Below are positions 40,605 through 49,997 of a stretch of DNA of 64,000 bases, piece after piece. Under the pieces are notes generated by a model. That model worked only from the letters and a program-made list of their open reading frames with translations. It did no database searches and was not told the DNA's origin. The stretch lies in NCBI GenBank assembly GCA_023405815.1, contig JAEXXM010000084.1:1-64000 (forward strand), in the 5' to 3' direction. The position numbers and the translations under genes were made by a program. Each line of letters opens with the position of its first letter. Within the stretch, counting starts at the first letter, position 1. The stretch comes from Pseudomonadota bacterium. Lineage in GTDB: Bacteria > Pseudomonadota > Alphaproteobacteria > Rhizobiales > Hyphomicrobiaceae.

Positions 40605-42350
40605 TCAATCGGCGGACTGCGTGTACTCGTCGACGTGCGCGAGTGTCTCGGGCACGAGGAAGGCTCCGATCACCACCGTCGCCAGTGCGACGATGACCGG
40701 GTACCAAAGACCGGCGTAGATGTCCCCGGTGGCGGCGACGATGGCGAACGAGGTGGCGGGTAAGAGGCCGCCGAACCAACCGTTGCCGATGTGATAGGGC
40801 AGCGACAAACCGGAATAGCGGATGCGGGTCGGGAACAGCTCGACCAGCGCCGCCGCCATCGGACCGTAGGCCATCGCCGCGTACATGACGAGCACGAGCA
40901 GAATGGCGATGATGGTGAGCTTCTGGGTGCTCCAGATGTCGAACACCTTGGCAGCATTGGCGAGGCCTGCGGCGGGATCGATCTCGATCCGGACGGTCTC
41001 TGAATGCCCTGGTGCCGGATATCCGGCGGCGGCGAGCGCTGCGCCGACCTTGGCCGGGAAGTCAGGAGCCGCGGCGAGTATCGGCTCGGCATCGCCGATG
41101 CGTACGCTCGCCGGCGTTCCCGTTGGTGCCTCGGCGTTATCGTAGAGCACGGCGCGCTTGGCGAGAAGCGCTTTGGCGACATCGCAGGAGGAGTTGAACT
41201 TGACGTTGCCGGCGGGATTGAACTGGAACGAGCAATCGGCCGGATCGGCGATGACGGTGACTGTAGCCGAGCTCTGGGCGCGATAGAGCGCGGGATTGGC
41301 GGTGCGGGTCAGTGCATCGAAAAGCGGAAAATAGGTGAGCGCCGCGAGAAGACAGCCGCCGAGGATCACCGGCTTGCGCCCGATGCGATCGGAAACGCTG
41401 GCGAAGACGACGAAGAACGAGACGCCGAGCAGCAGCGCCCAGGCGACGAGGACGTTGGCGGTGAACTGGTCCACCTGCAGGACATTCTGGATATAGAAGA
41501 GCGTGTAGAAGTTCGCGGTGTACCAGACGACGGCCTGTCCGGCGACGAGGCCGAAAAGTGCCAGCAGCCCGATCCTGACGTTGCGCCATTCTCCGAACGC
41601 TTCGCGCAGCGGCGCCGATGATGTCGCTCCTTCCGCCTTCATGCGCGCGAATGCGGGGCTCTCCTGCATCTGCAGGCGGACGTAGAGCGAGATCAGAAGC
41701 AACATGACCGAGAGAAGGAACGGGATGCGCCAGCCCCAGGCCTTAAACGGGGCGAGGTTGGTGCCGTCCGGCTGCGGCACGGGAGGGAAGCTCGCGTCGA
41801 CGGCGATCTGCGTGAACATGATGACGATCAGCGACAGGAGCAGTGCCAGCGTCGACGTGGTGTTGACCCATCCGGTGAAGTACCCGCGCTGGTTCTGAGG
41901 CGCGTGCTCGGCGACGTAGATCGCGGCGCCGCCATACTCGCCGCCGGCGGCGAGGCCCTGGAGCATGCGCAGAATGACGAGTGCTATCGGAGCTGCCGAG
42001 CCGATGCTGTCGTAGCTCGGCAATAGGCCGACGAGGAAGGTCGCGGCACCCATCAGGACGACAGTGACGACGAAGGTGTACTTGCGTCCGACCAGATCGC
42101 CGAGGCGCCCGAACAACACGGCGCCAAAGGGGCGCACGATGAAGCCGGCGGCGAATGTGAGCAGGGCGAAGATGCTCTGCTGCGTGGCGCTATAGGCAGA
42201 GAAGAACTGTGCGCCGATGATTGCGGTGAGCGCACCGTAAAGGAAGAAGTCATACCATTCGAACACGGTGCCGGCCGACGAGGCGATGATGACCTTGCGC
42301 TCTTCGCGCGTCAGCGCGCGGCGTCGCGGCGATACGCCTTCGGTTGCCAT
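40605..42350 (-). CDS. MHS-family MFS transporter with a periplasmic insert
   Basis: A 581-residue metabolite/proton symporter, longer than the usual 430-450. The start is typical (SSAGTVFEWYDFFLYGAL, then FGRLGDLVGRKYTF). Between TM9 (near residue 340) and TM10 (near 460) lies a non-membrane insert of about 110 residues with a cysteine pair (DCSFQFNP... and SSCDVAK) and many acidic groups. The loop topology puts the insert in the periplasm. The gene follows eutC by 143 bases, so ethanolamine uptake is a fair guess, but a carboxylic acid or betaine substrate is equally possible. Confidence 0.85.
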   Translation of the reverse strand: MATEGVSPRRRALTREERKVIIASSAGTVFEWYDFFLYGALTAIIGAQFFSAYSATQQSIFALLTFAAGFIVRPFGAVLFGRLGDLVGRKYTFVVTVVLMGAATFLVGLLPSYDSIGSAAPIALVILRMLQGLAAGGEYGGAAIYVAEHAPQNQRGYFTGWVNTTSTLALLLSLIVIMFTQIAVDASFPPVPQPDGTNLAPFKAWGWRIPFLLSVMLLLISLYVRLQMQESPAFARMKAEGATSSAPLREAFGEWRNVRIGLLALFGLVAGQAVVWYTANFYTLFYIQNVLQVDQFTANVLVAWALLLGVSFFVVFASVSDRIGRKPVILGGCLLAALTYFPLFDALTRTANPALYRAQSSATVTVIADPADCSFQFNPAGNVKFNSSCDVAKALLAKRAVLYDNAEAPTGTPASVRIGDAEPILAAAPDFPAKVGAALAAAGYPAPGHSETVRIEIDPAAGLANAAKVFDIWSTQKLTIIAILLVLVMYAAMAYGPMAAALVELFPTRIRYSGLSLPYHIGNGWFGGLLPATSFAIVAATGDIYAGLWYPVIVALATVVIGAFLVPETLAHVDEYTQSAD

Positions 42351-42493
42351 TCGTAATCATCCCCTCGCAGACGCGCTGCCCCCGCGGCGCTCTACGCTGA
42401 GATAGCTGCATTGCGCGTGAATAAGCAAATCGCCGGGCTGCGTTGCCGCGGCGACAACGCAGTGCCGTCGACGGCAGCAGCGTAGCTGCAACG

Positions 42494-43270
42494 CTAGTGC
42501 CCGAGGGCCGGGGCCTTCGTCGATGCGTCCTCGAGCTGGAAGACGCTCTCGTCCTTCAGCGAGACGCCGGTTAGGCCGCGGCGATAGGCTTCGCGCAGCA
42601 GCCAGTGGATCTTGAACGCGGCCTCGGCGGCGGTGAGGCCTCCGGCGCGGATGTTGGAGACGCAGTTGCGCTCTCCGTCCTTGCGGCCGACGCGCGGATC
42701 GAGCGTCAGGTACGCGCCGAGGCTGTCGGGCGAGGAGAGGCCTGGGCGCTCGCCGATCAGGACCAGCACGGCGCGGGCATTGAGGATCTCCCCGGCATCG
42801 TCGCCGAGGGCGACGCGGCCCTGGCTCGCCAGCAGGACGGGGCCGATGCTCCAGCCGCTCTTTTTGGCGAGCGGCAGTAACTCGGCGATGAGCGCGGCCG
42901 CGTTCGCCGAGACCCCGGTCGAGGAAAGACCATCGGCAACGACGATCAGGAGATCGGGGCGGGAGCCGGTCGCTGCGGCCAGAAGCTGGCGCGACTGGGG
43001 GTTGAGGCGGCGCCCGAGGTCGGGTCGGCGAAGGTATGTGTCGCGGTCGGGTGCGGCGCTGGCGATGCGGACGCTTTCGAGGCCGAGGGCGGTGAGCTGC
43101 TCCGCCAGCGGCTTCCAGTCGATGGGCGTGGTAACGGCATCGCGCGCCTGCGCGTGCGCCATGGAGAAGCTCAGAACCTCTTTGATCGGGAGCGCCGATC
43201 CGGCACGTCCGAGGCCAATGCGCGCCTCGGTGAAGCGGCGCAGATTGAGCCAGGCGGGATCGGCGCTCAT
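42494..43270 (-). CDS. eutC: Ethanolamine ammonia-lyase light chain
   Basis: A 258-residue subunit of the adenosylcobalamin-dependent lyase that splits ethanolamine to acetaldehyde and ammonia. The matches to EutC are RIGLGRAGSALP, LIVVADGLSSTGV near 110, VLIGERPGLSSPDSLGAYLT near 175 and ERNCVSNIR near 205. It overlaps eutB by four bases (ATGA). Confidence 0.93.
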   Translation of the reverse strand: MSADPAWLNLRRFTEARIGLGRAGSALPIKEVLSFSMAHAQARDAVTTPIDWKPLAEQLTALGLESVRIASAAPDRDTYLRRPDLGRRLNPQSRQLLAAATGSRPDLLIVVADGLSSTGVSANAAALIAELLPLAKKSGWSIGPVLLASQGRVALGDDAGEILNARAVLVLIGERPGLSSPDSLGAYLTLDPRVGRKDGERNCVSNIRAGGLTAAEAAFKIHWLLREAYRRGLTGVSLKDESVFQLEDASTKAPALGH

Positions 43271-44649
43271 GCGGCAAGCCCCTTGACGTGATCGAGGAGC
43301 AGTTTGGCCGGCTCGGGGAGCAGCGCGCCTTCGCCGTCGGCGAGGCCCACACGGGCGAGCCAGGCCTCGAACTCAGGTGCGCGGCGCAGGCCGAGGGCCT
43401 CGCGCACGTAGAGCGCGTCGTGAAACGACGTCGACTGGTAGTTGAGCATGATGTCGTCGGCGCCGGGGATGCCCATAACGAACGTGACGCCGGCGGCGCC
43501 GAGCAGCATCAGCAACACGTCCATGTCATCCTGATCGGCCTCGGCGTGATTGGTGTAGCAGACATCGCAGCCCATCGGCAGGCCGAGGAGCTTGCCGCAG
43601 AAGTGGTCCTCAAGGCCGGCGCGGATGATCTCCTTGCCGTTGTAGAGGTACTCCGGGCCGATGAAGCCGACGACCGAATTGACGAGCAGGGGCTTGTAAG
43701 CGCGGGCGACGGCATAGGCGCGGGCTTCTAGCGTCTGCTGGTCGACGCCATGGTGCGCGTCGGCAGAGAGCGCGGAGCCCTGGCCAGTCTCGAAATACAT
43801 GACGTTGTCACCGACCGTGCCGCGGTTCAGCGACAGGGCTGCCTCGCGGCCTTCCTTCAAAATGGGAAGCGTGACGCCAAAGGAAGCGTTCACCGCCTCG
43901 GTGCCGCCGATCGACTGGAACACGAGATCGACCGGGGCGCCGCGCGAGATGGCTTCGATGGAGGTTGTCACGTGGGTCAGGATGCAGCTCTGGGTCGGGA
44001 TGTCGAAGCGGCGGATGATGTCGTCGAGCATGACGATGAGGTCGATGATCGTGCCGACATTGTCGCTTGCGGGGTTGATGCCGATGACCGCGTCGCCGCA
44101 GCCGAGCATCAGGCCGTCAACGATCGAGGCGGCGATGCCGCGCCTGTCGTCGGTCGGGTGGTTCGGCTGCAAGCGCACCGACATGCGGCCCTTGAGGCCG
44201 ATGGTGTCGCGAAACCGGGTGACGACCTCGACTTTCTTGGCGCCGAGGATCAGGTCCTGGTTGCGCATGATCTTGGCGGTGGCCGCCGCCATCTCGGGGG
44301 TCAGACCCGGCGCCAGGCGCGTCAGGACCGGTGTCGTTGCCGCCTCGGAGAGCAGCCAGTCGCGGAACTCGCCGACGGTCATGTGGGCGACGGGGGCGAA
44401 GGCGATCTCATCGTGCGTGTCGATGATGAGACGGGTCACGTCGTCGATCTCGTAGGGAACAACGGTTTCCTCGAGAAAGCGCTTCAAGGGGATGTCCGCC
44501 AACACCATTTTGGCGGCGACGTTCTCCTCGGCGCTCCTCGCCGCAACGCCGGCAAGGACGTCGCCCGACCGGGGAGGCGTTGCCTTGGCCATAACCTCTT
44601 TGAGATCGGCGAACCGGTACTCGGTCTGCCGCCACGCCGTGCGATACAT
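43267..44649 (-). CDS. eutB: Ethanolamine ammonia-lyase heavy chain
   Basis: A 460-residue catalytic subunit. The match to E. coli EutB is continuous: RSGDVLAGVAARS near 28, RLQPNHPTDD, GCGDAVIGINPASDNV, and YFETGQGSALSAD with VVGFIGPEYLYNGKE, which bind substrate and cobalamin. It acts with EutC in the cytoplasm. I chose the ATG at 44649, which has a GGAGG site, over the upstream 44685. No microcompartment shell, reactivase (eutA) or aldehyde dehydrogenase genes are present, so the pathway is of the minimal, shell-free kind. Confidence 0.94.
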   Translation of the reverse strand: MYRTAWRQTEYRFADLKEVMAKATPPRSGDVLAGVAARSAEENVAAKMVLADIPLKRFLEETVVPYEIDDVTRLIIDTHDEIAFAPVAHMTVGEFRDWLLSEAATTPVLTRLAPGLTPEMAAATAKIMRNQDLILGAKKVEVVTRFRDTIGLKGRMSVRLQPNHPTDDRRGIAASIVDGLMLGCGDAVIGINPASDNVGTIIDLIVMLDDIIRRFDIPTQSCILTHVTTSIEAISRGAPVDLVFQSIGGTEAVNASFGVTLPILKEGREAALSLNRGTVGDNVMYFETGQGSALSADAHHGVDQQTLEARAYAVARAYKPLLVNSVVGFIGPEYLYNGKEIIRAGLEDHFCGKLLGLPMGCDVCYTNHAEADQDDMDVLLMLLGAAGVTFVMGIPGADDIMLNYQSTSFHDALYVREALGLRRAPEFEAWLARVGLADGEGALLPEPAKLLLDHVKGLAA

Positions 44650-44773
44650 GACGGCCTCCGCCAGCGGTTGGTCCAAGTGAACCATAACCTGTGATCACAG
44701 GGAGGCACAATCGGCTCGCGCTGCGACTTACGTGCAATAATGATGGCGTGATGAGCGCTGGAGCGGCGGAGGC

Positions 44774-45442
44774 TCAGGGCAGATAGAGCTGCGTGAGGTC
44801 GTAGCCGAATATCAGATAGGCGAGCGGCGAGGCGACGATCTTCTGCTCGACCGCGATGCGAATGAGCTGCATGGGCGTGCGCGCATTGAACTTGGCGCGC
44901 AATGCTGCGCAGGTGGTCGCGACGGTCTTGTAGGACACGTTGATGAGGGCGGCGATCTCGGACATGCTCTTGCCCTTAGCGAGCAGGCGCAAGACCTCCC
45001 TTTCCCGCGAGTTGAGAGCGACTTGCTCGCCCGCGTTGCGAAGGAAGGCGATCTTCTGGGCCATGTCCTGGGGCAGCCAATGGCCACCGGAATGGACCTC
45101 GCGTATCGCGGTCAAGAATGCGCTCGGGTCGTCGCTCTTGCTGATGTATCCGCGGGCGCCGCCCTCGATCGCCTGGGCGGCGAACATCGGGTCATCGTTC
45201 ATGCTGAACATGATGATGCGCGCACGCGGGTCGCGGACCTGAAGCCGGCGGGCGAGCTCGAAACCGGAGACGTCGGGCAAATTGATGTCGATGACGGTGA
45301 CGTCGGGCTTGTGGGCTGCGTAGAGATCGTGCGCCGTGGCCGCGTCCCGGGCCTCCAGCATGAGCATGTCGTCGGTCTCGGCGAGAAGAGCCCGGCAGCC
45401 TGAAAGAACAATGGGATGGTCGTCGACGATTAGTACTTTCAC
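44774..45442 (-). CDS. LuxR/NarL-family response regulator
   Basis: A 222-residue response regulator. The receiver has the phospho-accepting Asp in VTVIDINLPDVSG near residue 51, the acidic pair near the start and a Lys in YISKSDD near 103. The DNA-binding helix-turn-helix is LNSREREVLRLLAKGKSMSEIA with VSYKTVATTCAALRAK. It is divergent from the histidine kinase gene and lies 124 bases upstream of eutB on the same strand. It could therefore govern eutBC, the TonB receptor, or both. Confidence 0.9.
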   Translation of the reverse strand: MKVLIVDDHPIVLSGCRALLAETDDMLMLEARDAATAHDLYAAHKPDVTVIDINLPDVSGFELARRLQVRDPRARIIMFSMNDDPMFAAQAIEGGARGYISKSDDPSAFLTAIREVHSGGHWLPQDMAQKIAFLRNAGEQVALNSREREVLRLLAKGKSMSEIAALINVSYKTVATTCAALRAKFNARTPMQLIRIAVEQKIVASPLAYLIFGYDLTQLYLP

Positions 45443-45562
45443 GTGGTCCGTCTCGGCTTATGACGAGCCATTGTATAACATAACACTTATCCCACGGGGA
45501 TGCGGGCCGTCAAACCACGAAGGCGTGCCCCAGATTTTCGCCCTCCGCCCAAAGGTCCCGGT

Positions 45563-46960
45563 ATGTCCATAAGATTCCGGCTCAATGCCCTGATCATCGC
45601 CGTTTCCGGGCTCGGGCTCGCACTGCTGGTCGCTGCGATGGTGCTCAATGCCGGGCCGCGCATCCGCGCCGAGAGCGACAGCACCATGCGGCTCGCCTCA
45701 GAATTCGTCGAGACGGCGATCGCGAGCCTCCAAGGCACGCATGATCCCGGCGCGCGCCTGAAGGTTCTGCTCGACGGCCTCAAGGAGCTTCGCCACGTCC
45801 ACGTCTATCGCAGCGACGAGCCGCATCCTGCTCGCGAGGAGGCATCCTCCTCGGTGGCCGGTCTGGTGCCGAGGTGGCTTACGCACCTAGCGCGGTCGTC
45901 GCCTGCCGCGGAGGTGCCGGTGGTCGTCAACGGAGTGGACTTCGGGACGCTGGTGATCGCACCCCGACTTGCCGACGAGGCATCGGAGATCGGGGGGTCG
46001 ATCGTGAATTTCGCGCTCGGCGGTGCCGTGCTGGCGATTTCGGTCGTCCTATTGATGAGCCTCATGATCGCTCGCCTGCTACGGCCCATCAAAGATGTTG
46101 GCGAGGCGCTCCTGGTGCTCGAGTCCGGGCGGTACGGTGTGGCCGTGCCGGTGGGCGGCCCACCGGAGATCGCCAGCATCTGCCGCAAGTTGAACCGCCT
46201 CGCGGGGACGCTGGAGACGACCGTGTCGGAGAATAAACGGCTCGCGCAGCGGCTTGTCCGTGTGCAGGACGAGGAGCGAAAGGATCTGGCGCGCGAACTG
46301 CACGACGAGTTCGGCCCCTACCTCTTCGCGGTGCGCGCCGCCGTGAGCGCGCTGAAAGTCGAGATCAAGCGCGGCGCTACCGACCAGGAGAAGCTCCTCG
46401 GCACGTGCGACACGCTGGTCGGACACATGGAGACCATCCAGCGCATGAACCGCAACGTGCTGCAGAAGCTGCGTCCGATGGGGCTCGAGGAGTACGGGCT
46501 GAAGGCCAAGCTGACGTCGCTGCTCGCTCTTTTGCGCGAGAGCCATCCGCAACTCACCATCCTGTTGACGATGGACGACGATTTGCCGGCCGGAGACGAA
46601 ACCTACAACCTCACCGTCTACCGGCTGGTGCAGGAGGGCTTGACAAATGCGGTGCGTCACGCGGAGGCCACGCGTGTGGAGGTGACGATCGGTGCGGCTG
46701 CGCCGGGCGATATTCCTGCCGGGATACAGGCCAAGGTGCGTGCCGTGGTGCACGTCGCCGTCGCCGACAACGGCCGCGGACTGCCGAAGGAGGCGAAGCC
46801 GAGCTACGGCATCGCCGGCATGAGCGAGCGCGTTTGGGCATCGGGCGGCGAGATGCGGCTGACCAGTCCGGCCGGCGGCGGGGTCAGGCTCGATGCATGG
46901 ATCCCGACGGAGTCGGGTGATGGCAAAGAAGTGCGGGATAGTCTGGGTGCGACGGGTTGA
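45563..46960 (+). CDS. HisKA_3 sensor histidine kinase
   Basis: A 465-residue membrane kinase. TM1 is IIAVSGLGLALLVAAMVL near residue 12, followed by a periplasmic sensor of about 110 residues, TM2 (FALGGAVLAISVVLLMSLMI), HAMP, and a dimerisation box with the phospho-His in ARELHDEFGPYLFAV. The ATPase has NGRGLPKEA. NarL-type regulators are the usual partners, which fits the divergent response regulator. I chose the ATG at 45563 with AAAGG upstream. The sensed ligand is unknown. Confidence 0.9.
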   Translation: MSIRFRLNALIIAVSGLGLALLVAAMVLNAGPRIRAESDSTMRLASEFVETAIASLQGTHDPGARLKVLLDGLKELRHVHVYRSDEPHPAREEASSSVAGLVPRWLTHLARSSPAAEVPVVVNGVDFGTLVIAPRLADEASEIGGSIVNFALGGAVLAISVVLLMSLMIARLLRPIKDVGEALLVLESGRYGVAVPVGGPPEIASICRKLNRLAGTLETTVSENKRLAQRLVRVQDEERKDLARELHDEFGPYLFAVRAAVSALKVEIKRGATDQEKLLGTCDTLVGHMETIQRMNRNVLQKLRPMGLEEYGLKAKLTSLLALLRESHPQLTILLTMDDDLPAGDETYNLTVYRLVQEGLTNAVRHAEATRVEVTIGAAAPGDIPAGIQAKVRAVVHVAVADNGRGLPKEAKPSYGIAGMSERVWASGGEMRLTSPAGGGVRLDAWIPTESGDGKEVRDSLGATG

Positions 46961-47210
46961 GAGCGCTGGCTTACATAGTGTTGCGCCAACGGCACATGCA
47001 AACGTCCAGTGTGTGGCTCCATCGCGTAAGTTTGGAAGCGCTTTTCTCAATCTATGAAATTTCGGCCTGCCACTCTCGCCTTTACTTATTGAGGCACGGG
47101 AGAAGAAGACGCGGCAATTGTTGCCAATAAGGACCGTGCTTTTTGCTCCCGCGTAGTGCGTAGCCGGCGGTGTCTGTTTGGGCACCGGCGGTCGGGGGGA
47201 GTAAAGAGTA

Positions 47211-49895
47211 ATGCGTATGTACCGCGTGGGGTCCATTTCCGTTGCGGCCCTGTTTGCTGCTTTGTCCACTGCCGCGTTGGCCCAGGAGCCGCCCACGCCT
47301 GCCCCGGCAGGTGAACCATTGCCGCCCGTCGAGGTCATCCAGAAGCAGGCGACGCCGGCGCCCGCCGCGAAGAAGAAGTCCGCTGCGAAGAAGAAGTCGG
47401 TCTCGCCGACACCGCAGCCCCCCGCGGCCGTTGCCGCACCGGCAAGCGTCAATCCCAATTCCGTCTATGGGTCTCCCGCTGCCGGCGGCGCTGCCGAGCG
47501 CGCATACGAAAGCGCGATTACGCCGGTCAATCCGACCCAGCTCATTCCGACGAACTTGCAGGGCTATTCGAGCTCGGCGTCGCAGATCACCCCGCAGGAA
47601 ATTGCCGAGCGGCAGCCAAACAACGTCAACGAAGCGCTGACACGCATTCCCGGCGTGATCGTCGTCAACGACGACGGCGACGCACACCACGGCGGCATCG
47701 GCCTGCGCGGCTCGCCGCCGCGCCGGTCGCGCAAGATGCTGGTCATGGAGGACGGCCACACCGTCAATCTGGCGCTGTGGCTCGACCCGTCGGTGCACTA
47801 CTGGGCGCCGATGGAGCGCATGGAGAGCGTAGAGGTGATCCGCGGCACGGTCATCACGCACGGCCCCAATAACAATTTCGGCGTCATCAACTCGCGCAAC
47901 CTGTCGCCGTTCGGACCGAATGAGACGGTGATCAGCTCTGCCATCGGCTTCACCCAACGCAAGGGGGGGTCGTACACGCCGATCGAGGAGATCGAGGTCG
48001 ACGGCAACGGTGACGTCGACATCGACTACGGCGACACGGTGCACGGCAAGTCGGACACCGACATCTCCGCCCGCTGGCACGTGCATACGCGGCAGAGCGT
48101 CGACAACGTCGGCCTCGTCGCATCCTATACCGGCACCGATGTGCAAGGCGCCTGGGACACCGAGCAACTCCGCGTGCATGACTTCTACGGCGCTTTGGGC
48201 TTCAAGGGCTCTACCTCCGATGTTGTCGTCTCCATGGTGCACGCCCGCCAGCGGGACAAGTATGACGAGCAGAACTTCCTCGGCAGCGAGCTCGAGATCG
48301 AGTTCGACGATGCCAGCATGGCCACGGAGGAGAACGCCGCGGCGATCGCAGGCGGCCTTGCGGAGCAGCAGTTCAACATGCTGAAGGGCTGCAAGACGTG
48401 CTACGCGCCGGCGGCCGGACTCAACACCTACACGGGCGAGGTCTGGCGGGGTCAGGTCGTGCACAACGCCTACCTGGACGAGAACACGACGATCACGAGC
48501 CGGGTTTATGCCGGCTATCACCGCCGCGACCGCTACCAGCTCGTCACCACCGAGGCAGAGCCCGACGGCAATCCGGGCGATGCGCCGGATCCCATTTTCG
48601 ACGCCGGCGGCGAGCAGGAGGGCTGGGAGTTCGACGACGACACGATGTTCGGGCGCCTGCGTACGTTCCGCCACCTGGGAGGCGAGGTGCGCGGCGAATG
48701 GGCGAACCAGAACGTGCTCGGCTTCAAGCAGGACCTGCAAGCCGGCATTCGCTACGAGTACCAGGACATGACGAACAAGAACGTCCTGGGCCTCGAGGAC
48801 GAGATACTGAAGGACGGCAACAAAGGCGCGGCGACGTTCTTCGACCGCTCACTCAAGGCCAATACGGTGTCGGCGTTCCTGCAGTCTAACGTCTATGTCG
48901 CCAAGGACTTCAACGTGCTGCCCGGCGTGCGCTTCGAGTGGTACGACGTGAAGCGTCAGAACCGCATCGTGGCGCAAGAGGAAGGCGAGGCCGAGGAGGA
49001 TGGCGGCAACCTCGTCATCGAGGACATCGACTTCGATCCGGACCCCGCGCGGGACAGCACCTCGAGCTTCAACGCCCTGCCGGGGATCGCCTTCGCCTAC
49101 ACGGGTTTCTATCGGTCTACTCTCTACGGTGGCTACCATCGTGGCCTGACAACGAATGTACTGCGTAATGAGGACTTCCCGTCACCGGACGAGATCGGTG
49201 ACAACTTCAACATCGGCTTCCGCAGCTCGGCCATCAAGGGTTTCGACTTCGAGGTCGCCGGCTTCTACCAGCTCTTCGAGGACTTCCAGTACGGCGAATC
49301 GTTCTCGGCAATCACCGGTGACCGCGAGTTCGGCCGCGCCGACGAGGTCGAGATCAGCGGTGTGGAGCTCTACGGGCGCCTCAACTCGCAACCCTTCACC
49401 GGCGGTCCGCTTAACTTCTTCGCCGAAGGCAACTACACCTACTCCCGCAGCGTGATGGAGAAGGCGTTCACCTACGACGACACGGGCGCCGTCGATGACG
49501 ACTACAGCGGCAACCGCCTTCCGGAGGTGCCCTGGCACGTCGCCGCCCTGACGCTCGGTGTCGAAGGGACGACGGGCTGGCGCTGGAACGCAAGCGCGAC
49601 CTGGACCTACCGGGGCAGCTTCTACACCGACGCCGCGAATACGGCCTATGGCCTCGGCGGTGAGTACGAGTGCTCCGGCGACGAGTGCGAGATCGAGGAG
49701 GCCGGCGAAGGCGGTGAGGTGCCGAGCGTGTGGCTGCTGTCGGCGCGCTTCAACCTTGACATCGGCAACACCGGCGCCAGCGTGTTCGTCTCCGGTACCA
49801 ACCTGCTCGACGAGTACTACATCACCGACCGCGAGGACGGCATGAAGCCGGGCTTGGCCCGCACGGTGTGGACCGGCTTCAAGTACAAGTTCTGA
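47211..49895 (+). CDS. TonB-dependent receptor with extended N-terminal region
   Basis: An 894-residue outer-membrane receptor. The signal peptide (1-25, ending LAQ) is followed by a TonB-box-like PPVEVIQKQ near residue 39, then about 80 residues of Ala, Lys and Pro spacer, the plug (ITPQEIAERQPNNVNEAL, GIGLRGSPPRR, MESVEVIRGT) and a barrel ending VWTGFKYKF. Extracellular segments are strongly acidic (EEGEAEEDGG, ECSGDECEIEE) and include a GCKTC pair. Residues of the plug resemble ferric-chelate receptors, but the substrate is unknown. It follows the two-component pair and has its own terminator. Confidence 0.87.
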   Translation: MRMYRVGSISVAALFAALSTAALAQEPPTPAPAGEPLPPVEVIQKQATPAPAAKKKSAAKKKSVSPTPQPPAAVAAPASVNPNSVYGSPAAGGAAERAYESAITPVNPTQLIPTNLQGYSSSASQITPQEIAERQPNNVNEALTRIPGVIVVNDDGDAHHGGIGLRGSPPRRSRKMLVMEDGHTVNLALWLDPSVHYWAPMERMESVEVIRGTVITHGPNNNFGVINSRNLSPFGPNETVISSAIGFTQRKGGSYTPIEEIEVDGNGDVDIDYGDTVHGKSDTDISARWHVHTRQSVDNVGLVASYTGTDVQGAWDTEQLRVHDFYGALGFKGSTSDVVVSMVHARQRDKYDEQNFLGSELEIEFDDASMATEENAAAIAGGLAEQQFNMLKGCKTCYAPAAGLNTYTGEVWRGQVVHNAYLDENTTITSRVYAGYHRRDRYQLVTTEAEPDGNPGDAPDPIFDAGGEQEGWEFDDDTMFGRLRTFRHLGGEVRGEWANQNVLGFKQDLQAGIRYEYQDMTNKNVLGLEDEILKDGNKGAATFFDRSLKANTVSAFLQSNVYVAKDFNVLPGVRFEWYDVKRQNRIVAQEEGEAEEDGGNLVIEDIDFDPDPARDSTSSFNALPGIAFAYTGFYRSTLYGGYHRGLTTNVLRNEDFPSPDEIGDNFNIGFRSSAIKGFDFEVAGFYQLFEDFQYGESFSAITGDREFGRADEVEISGVELYGRLNSQPFTGGPLNFFAEGNYTYSRSVMEKAFTYDDTGAVDDDYSGNRLPEVPWHVAALTLGVEGTTGWRWNASATWTYRGSFYTDAANTAYGLGGEYECSGDECEIEEAGEGGEVPSVWLLSARFNLDIGNTGASVFVSGTNLLDEYYITDREDGMKPGLARTVWTGFKYKF

Positions 49896-49926
49896 ACCGT
49901 CACTGACCGTGCTCGACGCACGCTGC

Positions 49927-49965
49927 AACCGCCCCCACACCCCCCAGGGTGGGGGCGGTTTTTTT
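49927..49965 (+). terminator. Rho-independent terminator of the TonB receptor gene
   Basis: A perfect 12-base stem (49927-49938 with 49949-49960) is followed by a run of seven Ts, 31 bases after the stop codon. It is the strongest terminator in the window. Confidence 0.92.
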
Positions 49966-49997
49966 GGGGAGGGGTTACAAGCAGCGCAGTTGCCCGA

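Noticed and set aside
47082..48740. 552-codon minus-strand ORF opposite the TonB receptor gene
   Set aside because: No signal peptide, domain or ribosome-binding site; the plus-strand receptor is complete from signal peptide to terminal barrel strand.
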